Shown here one piece after another: positions 48,621 to 57,638 of a stretch of 64,000 bases of DNA; position 1 is the first letter of the stretch, and every line of letters starts with the position of its first letter. Origin of the DNA: Terriglobia bacterium (lineage in GTDB: Bacteria > Acidobacteriota > Terriglobia > Terriglobales > Acidobacteriaceae); assembly GCA_020072645.1 (NCBI GenBank), contig JAIQGK010000003.1, positions 248,001 through 312,000 of the forward strand, in the 5' to 3' direction. The notes beneath the pieces were generated by a model, which ran no database searches, was not told the DNA's origin, and saw nothing but the letters and a program-made list of their open reading frames with translations. The translations under genes and the position numbers were made by a program.

Positions 48621-51380
48621 ATGACGAAGAATACAAAGACGAAGAATTACAGAATCCCGACTGACCAGATTCAGAACCTTGAGATCGACCGCAATGGCAG
48701 AGTAGCGCCACGGCTGCACGATCTTGAGCCCTTGAAGAACACGCTGCTCAGCGTGCTCTATCCCGGAATCAAGGTCGCCAGCGTGAACGTGCCGACCGAG
48801 ATCCTTGATGACTTTGAGGAGTCGCAGGTCGAAAACCGGCTGGCAAAACTTGTCTGGAACGGAATTCACTACAAATTAGTCGGCGCAAGTGGTTCGGCAA
48901 AGAAGGGCAAATTTTACTTTGTCGGCCAGGAGCACAGCCGTGCGATTGCCGAGCGGTTCCAGCATTGGCCCCAGGCGGCAATCGTCTATTTCGGGATCCT
49001 CGTTTCCTCATGCAAAGTGATGATGGAGGAACCCGATGCACGTGTGCTTGTCGTGCCCGATGGCAAGCTCGGGACGAACGACTGCCGGGGATGGATCAGG
49101 CGTTCATTGTTCCTGAAGCTCCAGCAAAGTCATGAGCAACAACTCATCATGGAGGAAATTGACCGGCTCCTCCGGGATCGCTATGACAAGCCTCCCGACC
49201 AGGAACTTTTGGGCGAGCAGGAAAGACTAGAACTGGCCCAGATTGCGAAACAGGAGGTACGCCGGAAAGTCCTTCCGGACGGCCGCTTCTACCAGTTTCG
49301 TATGGCCTTTTCCAATACCCAGGCGAAAGGCTCATTCAAAATCATGGAGGATGATGTTGCCGACGCGCTTGAGGCGGATTTCATTCTGCCGGAGAGTGCG
49401 GTCAAACCAGGGTTGAAGGTTCCGGCGGTGATGTACTCGATCTTCGGGCCGGGCAGAAGATTTCGCGGGATGACCGTGACGGGTATCCGCGAATTCTCCC
49501 GCCAGCTCGAGTTTGAGTCCAGTTACACGTTGCTAGAACATGCACCCGAGGACTCAATTCAGCTGGAAATTTTACCACAGGCAATGGAGCAGGTGCGCAA
49601 GCTGAGTGGAGCGGTAAGCGAAGGCCGTTATGAAGAACTTCTTGAGATTCTGGGCCGGCATCCGGAGAACCTTCCGGACCCGGATCAGGATACGAGCGAG
49701 GAATTCAGAATCGTCGAAGGCCTGCTTTTGGCCGACGCGAGCGGTGAGATCGTCCGTCATCCTTACGTCAACAATCAACTGAATAAACTTCTTGCCCGCT
49801 GGGCGTTCAAGCTAACGACCGGAGGAGGCTTCCGTCTGCCGGCATTTGCCTTGATGGATGACGGATATCTCTTTTTGAAAGATGGCAAGGTGCTTTCGGG
49901 CTCCGACTGGATTCCCGAGCACAGCGCCATCGTTCCACTGGCCTCGAAGTGGGGCCTTTGCGTCCGTTACCCGATACGCATGGTTGACGATCTTCTGCCT
50001 TTCAGGAACTTACACGACCCATTGATCGTGAAGCATCTGAGCGAGCACCTTGCTGCGCAAGGGTGTGTTCTGACCGAGGCTGAAGGACGCGACCTGATGG
50101 CGCGGCAACTGCGGTTGGAGGGCGCTTACGTTCTCCATTCCGAAACAGCAAAAAAGAACGGCGGCGATTTTGATTTCGACTGGATCTGCGTGGTCGAGGA
50201 AGACCGGTTTTCGCGCTTTGTGAAGGACCGGTTTTCACGAGGACTGGGAGCCCAACAGGGGAAAAACAAAGCCAACAAGGCCCGCGACCCCTGGTTCAAT
50301 CTGGAGCACGTAGCCATGAAGGCCCGGGGAAATCACATCGGCTCGATCACCGATTTGATGACCTCTTGCCGTGCTTCGGGCAAAGAAGAGCTTGCCCAGC
50401 AATTGGCGAAGGAACTCCAGAACGCGCTCGACAGCCTCAAGTGGCAAGTCCAGCCGGATCTAAAGCTTGTCTCCGAAATACGCCAGCAGGTACGGCAGGC
50501 GCCATGGCTTCGTTACAAAAACGAGCGCCGGGTTTCTGATCTGCCGCTCCATCTCGATGTCGAAAGCACCGACCGCATCGGGAAACTCTACAACCATGTC
50601 CGCAAGGAGATCGAAGACCTCCTGGCCAACAAAGCTTCGATTGAGGCATTCAAGTCACTAGTAGTGGGTGAACAGGTCACCCGCGAGATGATGAAGGAAT
50701 GCCGTTTCGTCAATCAGGCCTATGCAGCCATGATCGCCAAGATCGCCGCGCGGCGTGAACACCTCAAAGCACAACTGGAAAAAGCCAAAGCCGAGTGGGA
50801 CGCGGTACGGCAGAGTCTCGACAAGGAGCTGCGGAGACAGAAGCTATTTGCCATGAACCAGTCTTATGGCGCCTGCCATTTTGATGAGGAGCGCGGCAAA
50901 TACGAGATGAAGTCCATCCTGGCCTTCGTCCGCATCTGGGCGCAGAACAAGACGGAGAACCGGTTTGGTTGGCTGCAGGCGCTCAACCGTGTGGTTTCGC
51001 GAGGCGAGCGCTCCAGCGGCTCGATTCTCTTTCTCGCCTTTCCGCAGGAACTGATCGTGAAGTTGGCCGAGCGCACCGGAGGCAAGTTCGTCCGCGTACA
51101 TGTACCCAAACTTTACGAGGGATTCGTTCGTACTGATTCCTCCGGGCGGGTTTTCCTGGTTGATCCCCTTAACGGAGGACAGAAACATACGTTCCTGTTC
51201 AAGCTGAAAGACGGGAACATCCTCCTCGACGACAAACCCGAACAGACCCACACGGATGCATCGACCAAATCCCACGGCGAAGAAACCACCGCGGAGCAAG
51301 CTGCGGGAGTGGATGAAGACGTGGAGTTTCCTAGCGTCTCGGCAGATGGGGACGTTAACGATGTGCCTTGGATCATGTGA
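48621..51380 (+). CDS. Predicted two-barrel RNA polymerase, cellular RdRP-like
   Basis: The 919-residue product shows, in the expected order, blocks resembling eukaryotic RNA-dependent RNA polymerases: YKLVGASGSAKKGKFYFV (84-101), VVPDG (144-148), FYQFR with a following KG (223-227, 236-237), CVRYPIRMVDD (447-457), catalytic candidate GGDFDFDWICVV (D516, D518, D520), and after it GSITDLM (574-580) with LAKELQNALDSLKW (592-605). The usual catalytic loop is DxDGD; here the Gly is Phe, while all three metal-binding Asp remain. A coiled helix (about 710-740) and an acidic tail follow. The gene sits between virB8-linked and virB9-like genes behind a leader that can hide its ribosome site. Possible roles are priming, or transcription of transferred single strands. 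The family call is by eye. Confidence 0.65.
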   Translation: MTKNTKTKNYRIPTDQIQNLEIDRNGRVAPRLHDLEPLKNTLLSVLYPGIKVASVNVPTEILDDFEESQVENRLAKLVWNGIHYKLVGASGSAKKGKFYFVGQEHSRAIAERFQHWPQAAIVYFGILVSSCKVMMEEPDARVLVVPDGKLGTNDCRGWIRRSLFLKLQQSHEQQLIMEEIDRLLRDRYDKPPDQELLGEQERLELAQIAKQEVRRKVLPDGRFYQFRMAFSNTQAKGSFKIMEDDVADALEADFILPESAVKPGLKVPAVMYSIFGPGRRFRGMTVTGIREFSRQLEFESSYTLLEHAPEDSIQLEILPQAMEQVRKLSGAVSEGRYEELLEILGRHPENLPDPDQDTSEEFRIVEGLLLADASGEIVRHPYVNNQLNKLLARWAFKLTTGGGFRLPAFALMDDGYLFLKDGKVLSGSDWIPEHSAIVPLASKWGLCVRYPIRMVDDLLPFRNLHDPLIVKHLSEHLAAQGCVLTEAEGRDLMARQLRLEGAYVLHSETAKKNGGDFDFDWICVVEEDRFSRFVKDRFSRGLGAQQGKNKANKARDPWFNLEHVAMKARGNHIGSITDLMTSCRASGKEELAQQLAKELQNALDSLKWQVQPDLKLVSEIRQQVRQAPWLRYKNERRVSDLPLHLDVESTDRIGKLYNHVRKEIEDLLANKASIEAFKSLVVGEQVTREMMKECRFVNQAYAAMIAKIAARREHLKAQLEKAKAEWDAVRQSLDKELRRQKLFAMNQSYGACHFDEERGKYEMKSILAFVRIWAQNKTENRFGWLQALNRVVSRGERSSGSILFLAFPQELIVKLAERTGGKFVRVHVPKLYEGFVRTDSSGRVFLVDPLNGGQKHTFLFKLKDGNILLDDKPEQTHTDASTKSHGEETTAEQAAGVDEDVEFPSVSADGDVNDVPWIM

Positions 51381-51393
51381 GGCCGTAACTACT

Positions 51394-51425
51394 CTGGGCG
51401 GAATCCCTCGCGGGGTTCCGCTCAG
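51394..51425. promoter_or_regulatory. Strong hairpin between polymerase-like gene and virB9 copy 2
   Basis: CTGGGCGGAATCCC and GGGGTTCCGCTCAG form a 14-bp stem with two wobble pairs around a TCGC loop. No T-run follows, only an A-rich stretch containing the ribosome site of the next gene. It may protect the message end or separate translation rates. Confidence 0.6.
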
Positions 51426-51442
51426 GGCCAAAAAAGGAAAAT

Positions 51443-52252
51443 ATGAAAGGGATTCTCTCCATCTTTATATTCGGGCTATTTGCCGTCGCACTGGGCGCGC
51501 AGCAACCACAAGCTCCGGCTCAGAATGTGCTCCATATTGCGACGGCTCTGAACCATCTGACAGTGCTTGAATTTCACGAGCCCGTCACGATGGCGGCAGC
51601 CGGCAGTTCCGACTTCCAGATCGAGCGCCAGGACAACAAAGTGTTCGTCAAGCCAACGAAGCCCGGAGTGTCCACCGACCTTCTTGTTTGGACCGCATCC
51701 AGGCGCTTCGCCTACGAATTAGAAACCACGGAAGAGGTAAAGACCATGAACTTTGCTATTGATGCGGCCATTCCTGCTGCGCCGCCGGTTGTAAGCAGCA
51801 GTGCGGACGAACTCGCTGACATGATGTTGACACGCGCGTTCTTGGGAGCAGTCCAGATGCACAGCAGCGTGCGGACACGACCGAATGAGGTCAGCATTCG
51901 TGTCGAACAGGTATTCAGGACGCGGAGCACGATCTACGTCCACTACACAATCGAAAATGACACCGAAGCGAGCTACCGCGCGGGCCTGCCGGCTGTGTTT
52001 GAACTGAAGCCGGAGCATTCGTCCATTTCATTAGGCAGCATCGCGCACACGCAACTGGACTCTCGCGGGTTGAAGAAGCTGGGCACAGCGAAAGCATTGC
52101 CTCTGGCTGTCGGCCATGTTGAGAGCGAGTCGGAACAGCTGGAGCCGGGCTCTTCGGCCCAGGGAGTTGTTGCCATCCGGCAAGATCTGAAGGGGCCGGC
52201 GGTGCTGCAACTGGTATTTGAGTCCGGACTCAAGGCGACCTTTGTGATGTGA
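51443..52252 (+). CDS. VirB9/TrbG-like protein (second copy)
   Basis: A 269-residue exported protein, signal peptide residues 1-19 (LGAQQ). The N-terminal domain (VLHIATALNHLTVLEFHEPV ... VSTDLLVWTASRRFAYELE) is a clear VirB9 beta domain; the C-terminal half (VHYTIENDTEASYRAGLPAV) is immunoglobulin-like as in the copy at 37073. The two may form different layers of the outer pore. AAGGAAAAT precedes the ATG. Confidence 0.72.
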   Translation: MKGILSIFIFGLFAVALGAQQPQAPAQNVLHIATALNHLTVLEFHEPVTMAAAGSSDFQIERQDNKVFVKPTKPGVSTDLLVWTASRRFAYELETTEEVKTMNFAIDAAIPAAPPVVSSSADELADMMLTRAFLGAVQMHSSVRTRPNEVSIRVEQVFRTRSTIYVHYTIENDTEASYRAGLPAVFELKPEHSSISLGSIAHTQLDSRGLKKLGTAKALPLAVGHVESESEQLEPGSSAQGVVAIRQDLKGPAVLQLVFESGLKATFVM

Positions 52253-52254
52253 CC

Positions 52255-52482
52255 ATGAGACGGAATCAGCAAATCGAACCCATGCGCGAGCGGCTCCAGT
52301 GCTATCTCGCGCAAGAGCGCGAAGACACCATTCTCGCCTCATTGCGGCACTGGACCGAAAATCCTCTTAGGCCGCGGACTAAGAATGGCAGGTTTCGCTT
52401 GAACCCCGTTCTGCTATTGCTGGCTGTGCTCATCACTTTCAGCGCGGGCAGCTTTTTGTTCTTCAGCTTTGTCCATCCATGA
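52255..52482 (+). CDS. Small single-helix membrane protein
   Basis: A 75-residue protein with a charged N-terminal half (QEREDTILASLRHWTENP) and one C-terminal membrane helix (about residues 50-70). Its stop overlaps the start of the coupling-protein gene (ATGA). It may anchor or regulate the coupling protein. A GTG two codons upstream is also possible. Confidence 0.6.
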   Translation: MRRNQQIEPMRERLQCYLAQEREDTILASLRHWTENPLRPRTKNGRFRLNPVLLLLAVLITFSAGSFLFFSFVHP

Positions 52483-54287
52483 AACCGGAAAATGAATATC
52501 GTCTTGGCCGCAGGGCCTATCATCGCGATCAGGAAGAAAGCCTCGGACTCGTCTTAGTTCTGGGTGCGCTGGTTCTGGTTGCGGCCGGCTCCTACATCTT
52601 GGTCGCGCGTTATCACCTGCGCCCAGCGCAATTGGTAGAGGGCGGACTCTATCTGCTCTTTGCGTCAATTGGGTGCATCGCGGTTGCCTGGTACGTAATC
52701 ACCCTGCCGCGGCGCCGCGAAACCGCTTGGCCTCACCCTCCTTTATATATATCGCCGGAAAAAGACCGAAAGGCGATCCAGTCTGCCTACGACCATAACG
52801 CAATCGTTCTCGGCTATGACGTGCACGGAAAGCCGTGGCTCTGGCCCGACGCAACTCGCGTCATGCAATCGGTCGTGTTCGGCGCTACCGGCTCAGGCAA
52901 GACAACGCTGCTGAAAAATATCATTACCCAAGATCTGTTTCGTACGGTTGGTCCGCCGAATGACCGTCACCGCATCCCGATGCTGATTTTCGATGGCAAG
53001 GGCGACCAGGAGTTCCTTTCTGATCTGCTACCGGCCATTGAAACTGCGGGCCGCATGCACCAACTACGTGTCCTCAACCCCTCCCGGCCAGATATTTCCG
53101 TTCGGTATAACCCGTTCTTCAGCGAGCACGGTCTCTACCAGGAGCATGCAAACTTCGTCTTTGAGTCGTTCGATCTCAAGGAAGACTTCTTTCACGGGCA
53201 TCAGGCCACTTATCTAAGCGACCTCGTGCGAGTGCTGGCGCACACCGGCAAGCGCTTCAACATCCATGATGTGCTCGTACTTGCGCTGGACGAGAGAGTT
53301 CTAAAGGAGCAAATCGCGATTGCCCGCAGCCGGTTTTCTACTCAGACTGGCGTGACTCACCAACGGGAGCTCAATCTTGAGATGTCCATTCGGAACCTGC
53401 AGCAGTCCTTCGAAGACCGGGATCGGGTGCCAAAAATTCAAGGGCTTCTCAACGAGCTAATGACCTTTCTGGAGGACGATCTTTCGGCCGTTACCGGCGC
53501 CTACGATGAGGTTTTGTCGCTTGATGAGGTGATCGAAAAAGAGTTGATCCTGTTTGTCTCGCTCAACACCAACAAGAACTCAAAAGCCGTAACGGCTCTC
53601 GGCCGGATGCTCCTGCAGAACATGCAGCTAATCATCGGCAAGCGGTATGAAGACGAGCAGGAACGCCGCCGCCAGAACCGGCCGATGGTCAGCGTCATCC
53701 TGGATGAGTTTGCGCCTTTTGCGTATTCAAATTTTGCGCAGATTCTTCAAACGGCGCGCGGCACCAACACTGCATTTCTATTCGCGCTGCAATCTCTGCC
53801 ACAGCTTCTGATGGTCGGCCGCGGCTTCCGCGACGACGTCTCGTCCGCACCGAACACGACCATGTTGCTCCGCACGCGAGACGAGGAAACAGCACAGTAT
53901 TTCCTCAAAGCGTCGGCACGTGTCCCGCAGAAACGACGGACGCTAACGGTGCAGCGCACGGGGTTACTAGAGGAAAAATATCAACCGATTGGATTCGGAA
54001 GCGAGACCGATATCAAGGACACTCGTTCACAGGATGAGCACATCAAGAACCTGCCTGTAGGTCAGATGGAAATCCTAATGACCGACAATCGGCAGGGGAC
54101 GTTGCACTCGCACTTGCATGTGCGCGTTCCTCGCAACTACCGCTTTCCGGGATTCGAGCCAACGATTTACCCAAGGCTCCATTCCGTGTCGCACGTTGAA
54201 GGCGCCAATTTACGCTTCAAAGACACGAATTTGATTCGACAGCATGGCAAGCTTTCGATGAGAACAGGCAGAATTGCATGGATGTGA
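52479..54287 (+). CDS. VirD4/TraD-type coupling ATPase
   Basis: The 602-residue coupling protein brings DNA-relaxase substrate to the secretion channel. Two N-terminal membrane helices (about residues 22-42 and 52-73) precede the ATPase domain with Walker A GATGSGKTT (135-143) and Walker B VILDEF (D409, E410). A helical all-alpha region lies between them, and a conserved FALQSLPQL motif follows. It shows that DNA transfer, not just protein secretion, is the likely purpose of the cluster. Confidence 0.88.
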   Translation: MKPENEYRLGRRAYHRDQEESLGLVLVLGALVLVAAGSYILVARYHLRPAQLVEGGLYLLFASIGCIAVAWYVITLPRRRETAWPHPPLYISPEKDRKAIQSAYDHNAIVLGYDVHGKPWLWPDATRVMQSVVFGATGSGKTTLLKNIITQDLFRTVGPPNDRHRIPMLIFDGKGDQEFLSDLLPAIETAGRMHQLRVLNPSRPDISVRYNPFFSEHGLYQEHANFVFESFDLKEDFFHGHQATYLSDLVRVLAHTGKRFNIHDVLVLALDERVLKEQIAIARSRFSTQTGVTHQRELNLEMSIRNLQQSFEDRDRVPKIQGLLNELMTFLEDDLSAVTGAYDEVLSLDEVIEKELILFVSLNTNKNSKAVTALGRMLLQNMQLIIGKRYEDEQERRRQNRPMVSVILDEFAPFAYSNFAQILQTARGTNTAFLFALQSLPQLLMVGRGFRDDVSSAPNTTMLLRTRDEETAQYFLKASARVPQKRRTLTVQRTGLLEEKYQPIGFGSETDIKDTRSQDEHIKNLPVGQMEILMTDNRQGTLHSHLHVRVPRNYRFPGFEPTIYPRLHSVSHVEGANLRFKDTNLIRQHGKLSMRTGRIAWM

Positions 54288-55069
54288 GAGGCACAACTTC
54301 TGCAGTATTGGCCGTGTTTCTCGCCACAAGCCTATCAACGTTATGTTGGGCTCAAAGCACCCGGTCGACGTACGATCCCGCAGCCAATGGCGGGCCCTCG
54401 AAATCGAGGCAAAGCTTCGTGGATTTTACGCTGAAGAAAATTAATCCCTCAGACAAGGACTACGGCCAATGTGTTGATGAGAACCGCAAGCTTCTTCTCA
54501 CTGAAAGCATCGAGAATGGCTATTTTTGGTCCAACATGGTCTCCCTGGGGCTGCTTGGCTGCCTCTTTATCATCATCGTCTATCAGCAGAAGCGACACAC
54601 GCGCGGTGAGTGGATGGCAGCAGACGCCTTGGGCCAATTGGAACACGCTCTGGCACGGGCCAAGGGCCAGGTAGAAGAGGCGAACAAGAGAAATCAAGGG
54701 TTCATACAATCCTTGTGCGCCTTGAGAGAATCTGCACTGCATGCGCACCCCTCGGCGGCCAGTGCTTCCGTTGCATCCTCCTCGCGCCCTCGCGCCTCGA
54801 CTGAGCAGAAAAAACCCACAGCGCCGCCAACAAATGGAAACACGAAGGTCGCACCGACTGAGCCCGCGAGTGTTCCTTCGAAAACCGTGACGAGTGCGCA
54901 GATCGCACTTTTTAACGGGGATGGCGACCTCGTTATGAAACTCAATTCACAAGAACAACAAATAACCGCCATGCGGGAACAGATGAACCTGCTCCGGCGG
55001 CAGCTCACTGAGAGCGAACGAAAGTTACGCGCGGAACAAGAAAAGAACCGCAGCCTGAAAGGCGAATGA
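54278..55069 (+). CDS. Exported/membrane protein with coiled-coil C-terminus
   Basis: A 263-residue protein with a signal-like N-terminus (residues 8-25, CWAQS), a membrane helix (about 85-105), and a C-terminal coiled coil (EQQITAMREQMNLLRRQL) after a Pro/Ser/Thr linker. It overlaps the coupling-protein gene by 10 bases. No known domain. Confidence 0.6.
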   Translation: MDVRGTTSAVLAVFLATSLSTLCWAQSTRSTYDPAANGGPSKSRQSFVDFTLKKINPSDKDYGQCVDENRKLLLTESIENGYFWSNMVSLGLLGCLFIIIVYQQKRHTRGEWMAADALGQLEHALARAKGQVEEANKRNQGFIQSLCALRESALHAHPSAASASVASSSRPRASTEQKKPTAPPTNGNTKVAPTEPASVPSKTVTSAQIALFNGDGDLVMKLNSQEQQITAMREQMNLLRRQLTESERKLRAEQEKNRSLKGE

Positions 55070-55105
55070 TCTTGATTGAGGCTCATGAAATAAGGAGCTC
55101 GACAA

Positions 55106-55444
55106 ATGGCAAGCAACAAAAGATCGAAGAACGTGAAAGGAGCCCTCGACAGGTTTGAACCTAGTGGCGATCTCGGACCAGTCGAAGATCGCAACCAGTA
55201 CGACGAGCGCCTGAATTCGCGGCCGGCCGGCGAGAAGGAACTGGCGCAGGAGAGCGCGCGTTTTGCGGACCTCTGTCAGTACTTCGAACGCCAAAGGATG
55301 GACGTCCCTGTAGAGATCATTGATCAACTTGGCCGGGCATCAAGACTCGCGATACCGGAACGAGTAGAAGCGATGAAGAAGCTGAACAAGAAATTAATGG
55401 AGTACCTCGACAATGTTGGTCAAGATCCTGGGATTCGGCAGTAA
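55106..55444 (+). CDS. Hypothetical helical protein
   Basis: A 112-residue charged cytoplasmic protein, AAGGAG before the ATG. The second half (DVPVEIIDQLGRASRLAIPERVEAMKKLNKKL, split over about residues 67-98) is helical. It overlaps the next gene by 32 bases. No domain recognised. Confidence 0.6.
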   Translation: MASNKRSKNVKGALDRFEPSGDLGPVEDRNQYDERLNSRPAGEKELAQESARFADLCQYFERQRMDVPVEIIDQLGRASRLAIPERVEAMKKLNKKLMEYLDNVGQDPGIRQ

Positions 55445-55946
55445 CTGGTGGGCTCGTTTCGGTCGCGATCCCCAGGATCGTTACCGATTTACCCGCCGCG
55501 CGGCCTACTTCAACTCGACTGGCCTGCGCTCGGGAAGCAAGGTCCGTCGTTACTGGATCGTGCCTGGTTTGCTCCGCTTTAACGGAGTCGGCGATTTCAA
55601 CCCCCAGTTTCCCAACCGTTCCATCGGGGCGACTTTCGAATGCGCGGACGTGACGTTTGCGTTTGGTGGAAACCGGCTGTTGTTCGTCAGGAAGATTGCG
55701 GATGGTGCGCGACCGGATTCCTACTTGCTCGCCCTGTCCTGTGAACGCTGTGGCGCATTCGATTGTCGAAATCCTGGCTGGAAATCGGAAACAGTGTTCC
55801 CCATAGCTGTAAGCCAGTTGCGGGACAGAGGCGAGGCCCTGTTGCTCATGAGACCCGGCGATTGGGTGAGGACTTCGCTAGGCGTTTGGCATCTCAGAGT
55901 GGCGGATGGGCGGCATGATGCAGCGCTCAGCCTCCTCGAAGAATGA
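55413..55946 (+). CDS. Hypothetical protein with cysteine cluster
   Basis: A 177-residue protein. The cysteines in LSCERCGAFDCRNPGW suggest a small metal site; otherwise it is beta-rich without known motifs. It overlaps both neighbours, so it is probably translated with them. Confidence 0.5.
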   Translation: MLVKILGFGSNWWARFGRDPQDRYRFTRRAAYFNSTGLRSGSKVRRYWIVPGLLRFNGVGDFNPQFPNRSIGATFECADVTFAFGGNRLLFVRKIADGARPDSYLLALSCERCGAFDCRNPGWKSETVFPIAVSQLRDRGEALLLMRPGDWVRTSLGVWHLRVADGRHDAALSLLEE

Positions 55947-56610
55947 GTTTGAGAACCTTCTTATGCGGTACGCGAAAAATGGCCTGGCAGTTCAAGTCGG
56001 ACGAGATGTCCCGCTGTTGCGACAGGTCCGTAATGCGAAGTTTATCAGTCACGATCAGCTCTTTGATCTCATGCGATTTGGCGGCTGGGAACGTTCGCGG
56101 GACAGCTTCAATTGGAGGCTCCGGCGCCTGGTTAAGGCCGGCTATCTTGGCGTGTGCGAAGACTTCTTTGGCGCTGATTCCGCCGTCTATCGGATCACAC
56201 GTGACGGCATCCACCTGCTCGAACATCATGGCGAATTTTCGACCGTCCTGCAATCCAAATCATTCAATACGATTTCCCGTGCTCCCTACCAGAAGGATTA
56301 CGACGCCATCGTAGAGGTCTGGGTCGGCGGCAACACTGCACGATTTGCGCTTGAATATGAACGAACTCTGAAGAGCGCCAGACACTACGAACGCATACGA
56401 GACGCGCTCGACCGAGAGCGTCAGATTACGTGCATTCTCTACCTCAGCTCCGGTATAGAAGTGCTGGTTCACCTCCTGCATGAGTTCCAATCCGTAGCCA
56501 CCAATGTCGCCTTTGCAAACGCGAAGGAGTTTGGACAGAGCCTTCTTGAGACGCGCGTGCTCACCCCGGGGAACCTCGCCGGAATGCCTTTCAGGGAGCT
56601 ACTGCAATGA
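55906..56610 (+). CDS. Replication-relaxation-like winged-helix protein
   Basis: A 234-residue protein with an N-terminal winged helix (LLRQVRNAKFISHDQLFDLM, then RRLVKAGYLGV) and a C-terminal part with FALEYERTLKSARHYERIRD, resembling the replication-relaxation family found on mobile elements. Its link to strand opening at the transfer or replication origin is inferred from family name and context. As no classical relaxase is visible, this protein deserves attention for that role. Several start codons are possible (55906, 55915, 55918). Confidence 0.55.
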   Translation: MGGMMQRSASSKNEFENLLMRYAKNGLAVQVGRDVPLLRQVRNAKFISHDQLFDLMRFGGWERSRDSFNWRLRRLVKAGYLGVCEDFFGADSAVYRITRDGIHLLEHHGEFSTVLQSKSFNTISRAPYQKDYDAIVEVWVGGNTARFALEYERTLKSARHYERIRDALDRERQITCILYLSSGIEVLVHLLHEFQSVATNVAFANAKEFGQSLLETRVLTPGNLAGMPFRELLQ

Positions 56611-57266
56611 CTCACAGGCACCGCTCACTTGCGCCGACTCTTCTTTTTGACCTGTCTTTGACCTCTTCTCGCCATCTGGGTCGCCTTTTCTCGCAGTCGG
56701 AAGCGCCTTTTTGGACCGCTCGCAACCAGTCTCGATTCAGGCTTTTACATTCTGACTCCCCCCTATATTTCATGTCGTTTGGATCGCTACGGCTGAACGC
56801 CAGAAAGCATGCTGATGAAGATCGGTATTGTGTGCGCATGCTGGACGTGTATGAACCAACAAAGCACTCGGCCGGTCCTCATTCACGGAAGATTGATGCT
56901 CGTTCCAACCTGGAGCAGGTGTTACTCCGCGGCACTGTCGGGCCAAGCCTCGTTCGCAATCAGCAACCGAGTGGTCCACATGCTGGCACGCTGTTCTTAG
57001 GCTGGCTGAAGCAGTTCTTCGGCGTACGTTTTGTTCGGTTTCATGTCAGCGTCGCAAGAGCTGTCTGTGACAGTCCGCTGCTCAAGTTGTTTCGATTCCC
57101 AATATGTGGAGCTTACTGTCTTGCGCGGCGACTGTGGTCCAAGTTCGTGATCAAACGCCAGGACTACCCGCAATTCTACGAGGACTTTTGCCGTGCGCGC
57201 TTGGCCGTCACACAAGAAAAACGGAACGCGAAGACACCAGACCCTCTATCCAAAAGGAGCACACCC
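56611..57266. other. Region of doubtful coding status
   Basis: The frame of the following gene stays open leftward to an ATG at 56607 that overlaps the preceding stop, giving a possible 343-residue form. The extra 220 residues are rich in Ser, Arg, Phe and Leu and look unlike a conserved protein. Small frames with cysteine pairs occur in another register (CACWTC near 56835; VRCSSC near 57076). It may be decayed coding sequence or carry frameshifts. Confidence 0.4.
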
Positions 57267-57638
57267 ATGCATTACAGCCGAGGACGTTTACGCTTCGAAC
57301 CATTGTTCACAACCGAAGAACTTGGCCTGCCCGAGCACGCCAATATTGCACACGTAGTGAAGGTATTTCTGGCAATCGGCGAAGGCGTCGCCGCGCGCTG
57401 GATCGAGATGCCGAAATGCGTATTGCTCCTTCAAACCGTTGCCGGAATTCCGGAATCTGGAGCGATCTATTTGTATGACCGGGAGCGGCACCAGTTCTAT
57501 CTCGCGGTATTCGAGCAAGGCCGTGAAGATACGCTGACCACAGGTGAATTCGAGCAGCTTGTGGCCGAGTATGAGCTGCTCGGATACATGGAGAATCGCC
57601 GAACCCTTACAGCAATTAATCCGGCTGGAAATGCGTGA
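57267..57638 (+). CDS. Hypothetical protein upstream of primase
   Basis: A 123-residue protein starting MHYSRGRLRFEPLF, with a strong AAAGGAG ribosome site. It is acidic, mixed alpha/beta, with no known motif. The primase start lies within its last codons, so both are probably made together. A much longer in-frame form from 56607 is considered doubtful. Confidence 0.6.
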   Translation: MHYSRGRLRFEPLFTTEELGLPEHANIAHVVKVFLAIGEGVAARWIEMPKCVLLLQTVAGIPESGAIYLYDRERHQFYLAVFEQGREDTLTTGEFEQLVAEYELLGYMENRRTLTAINPAGNA

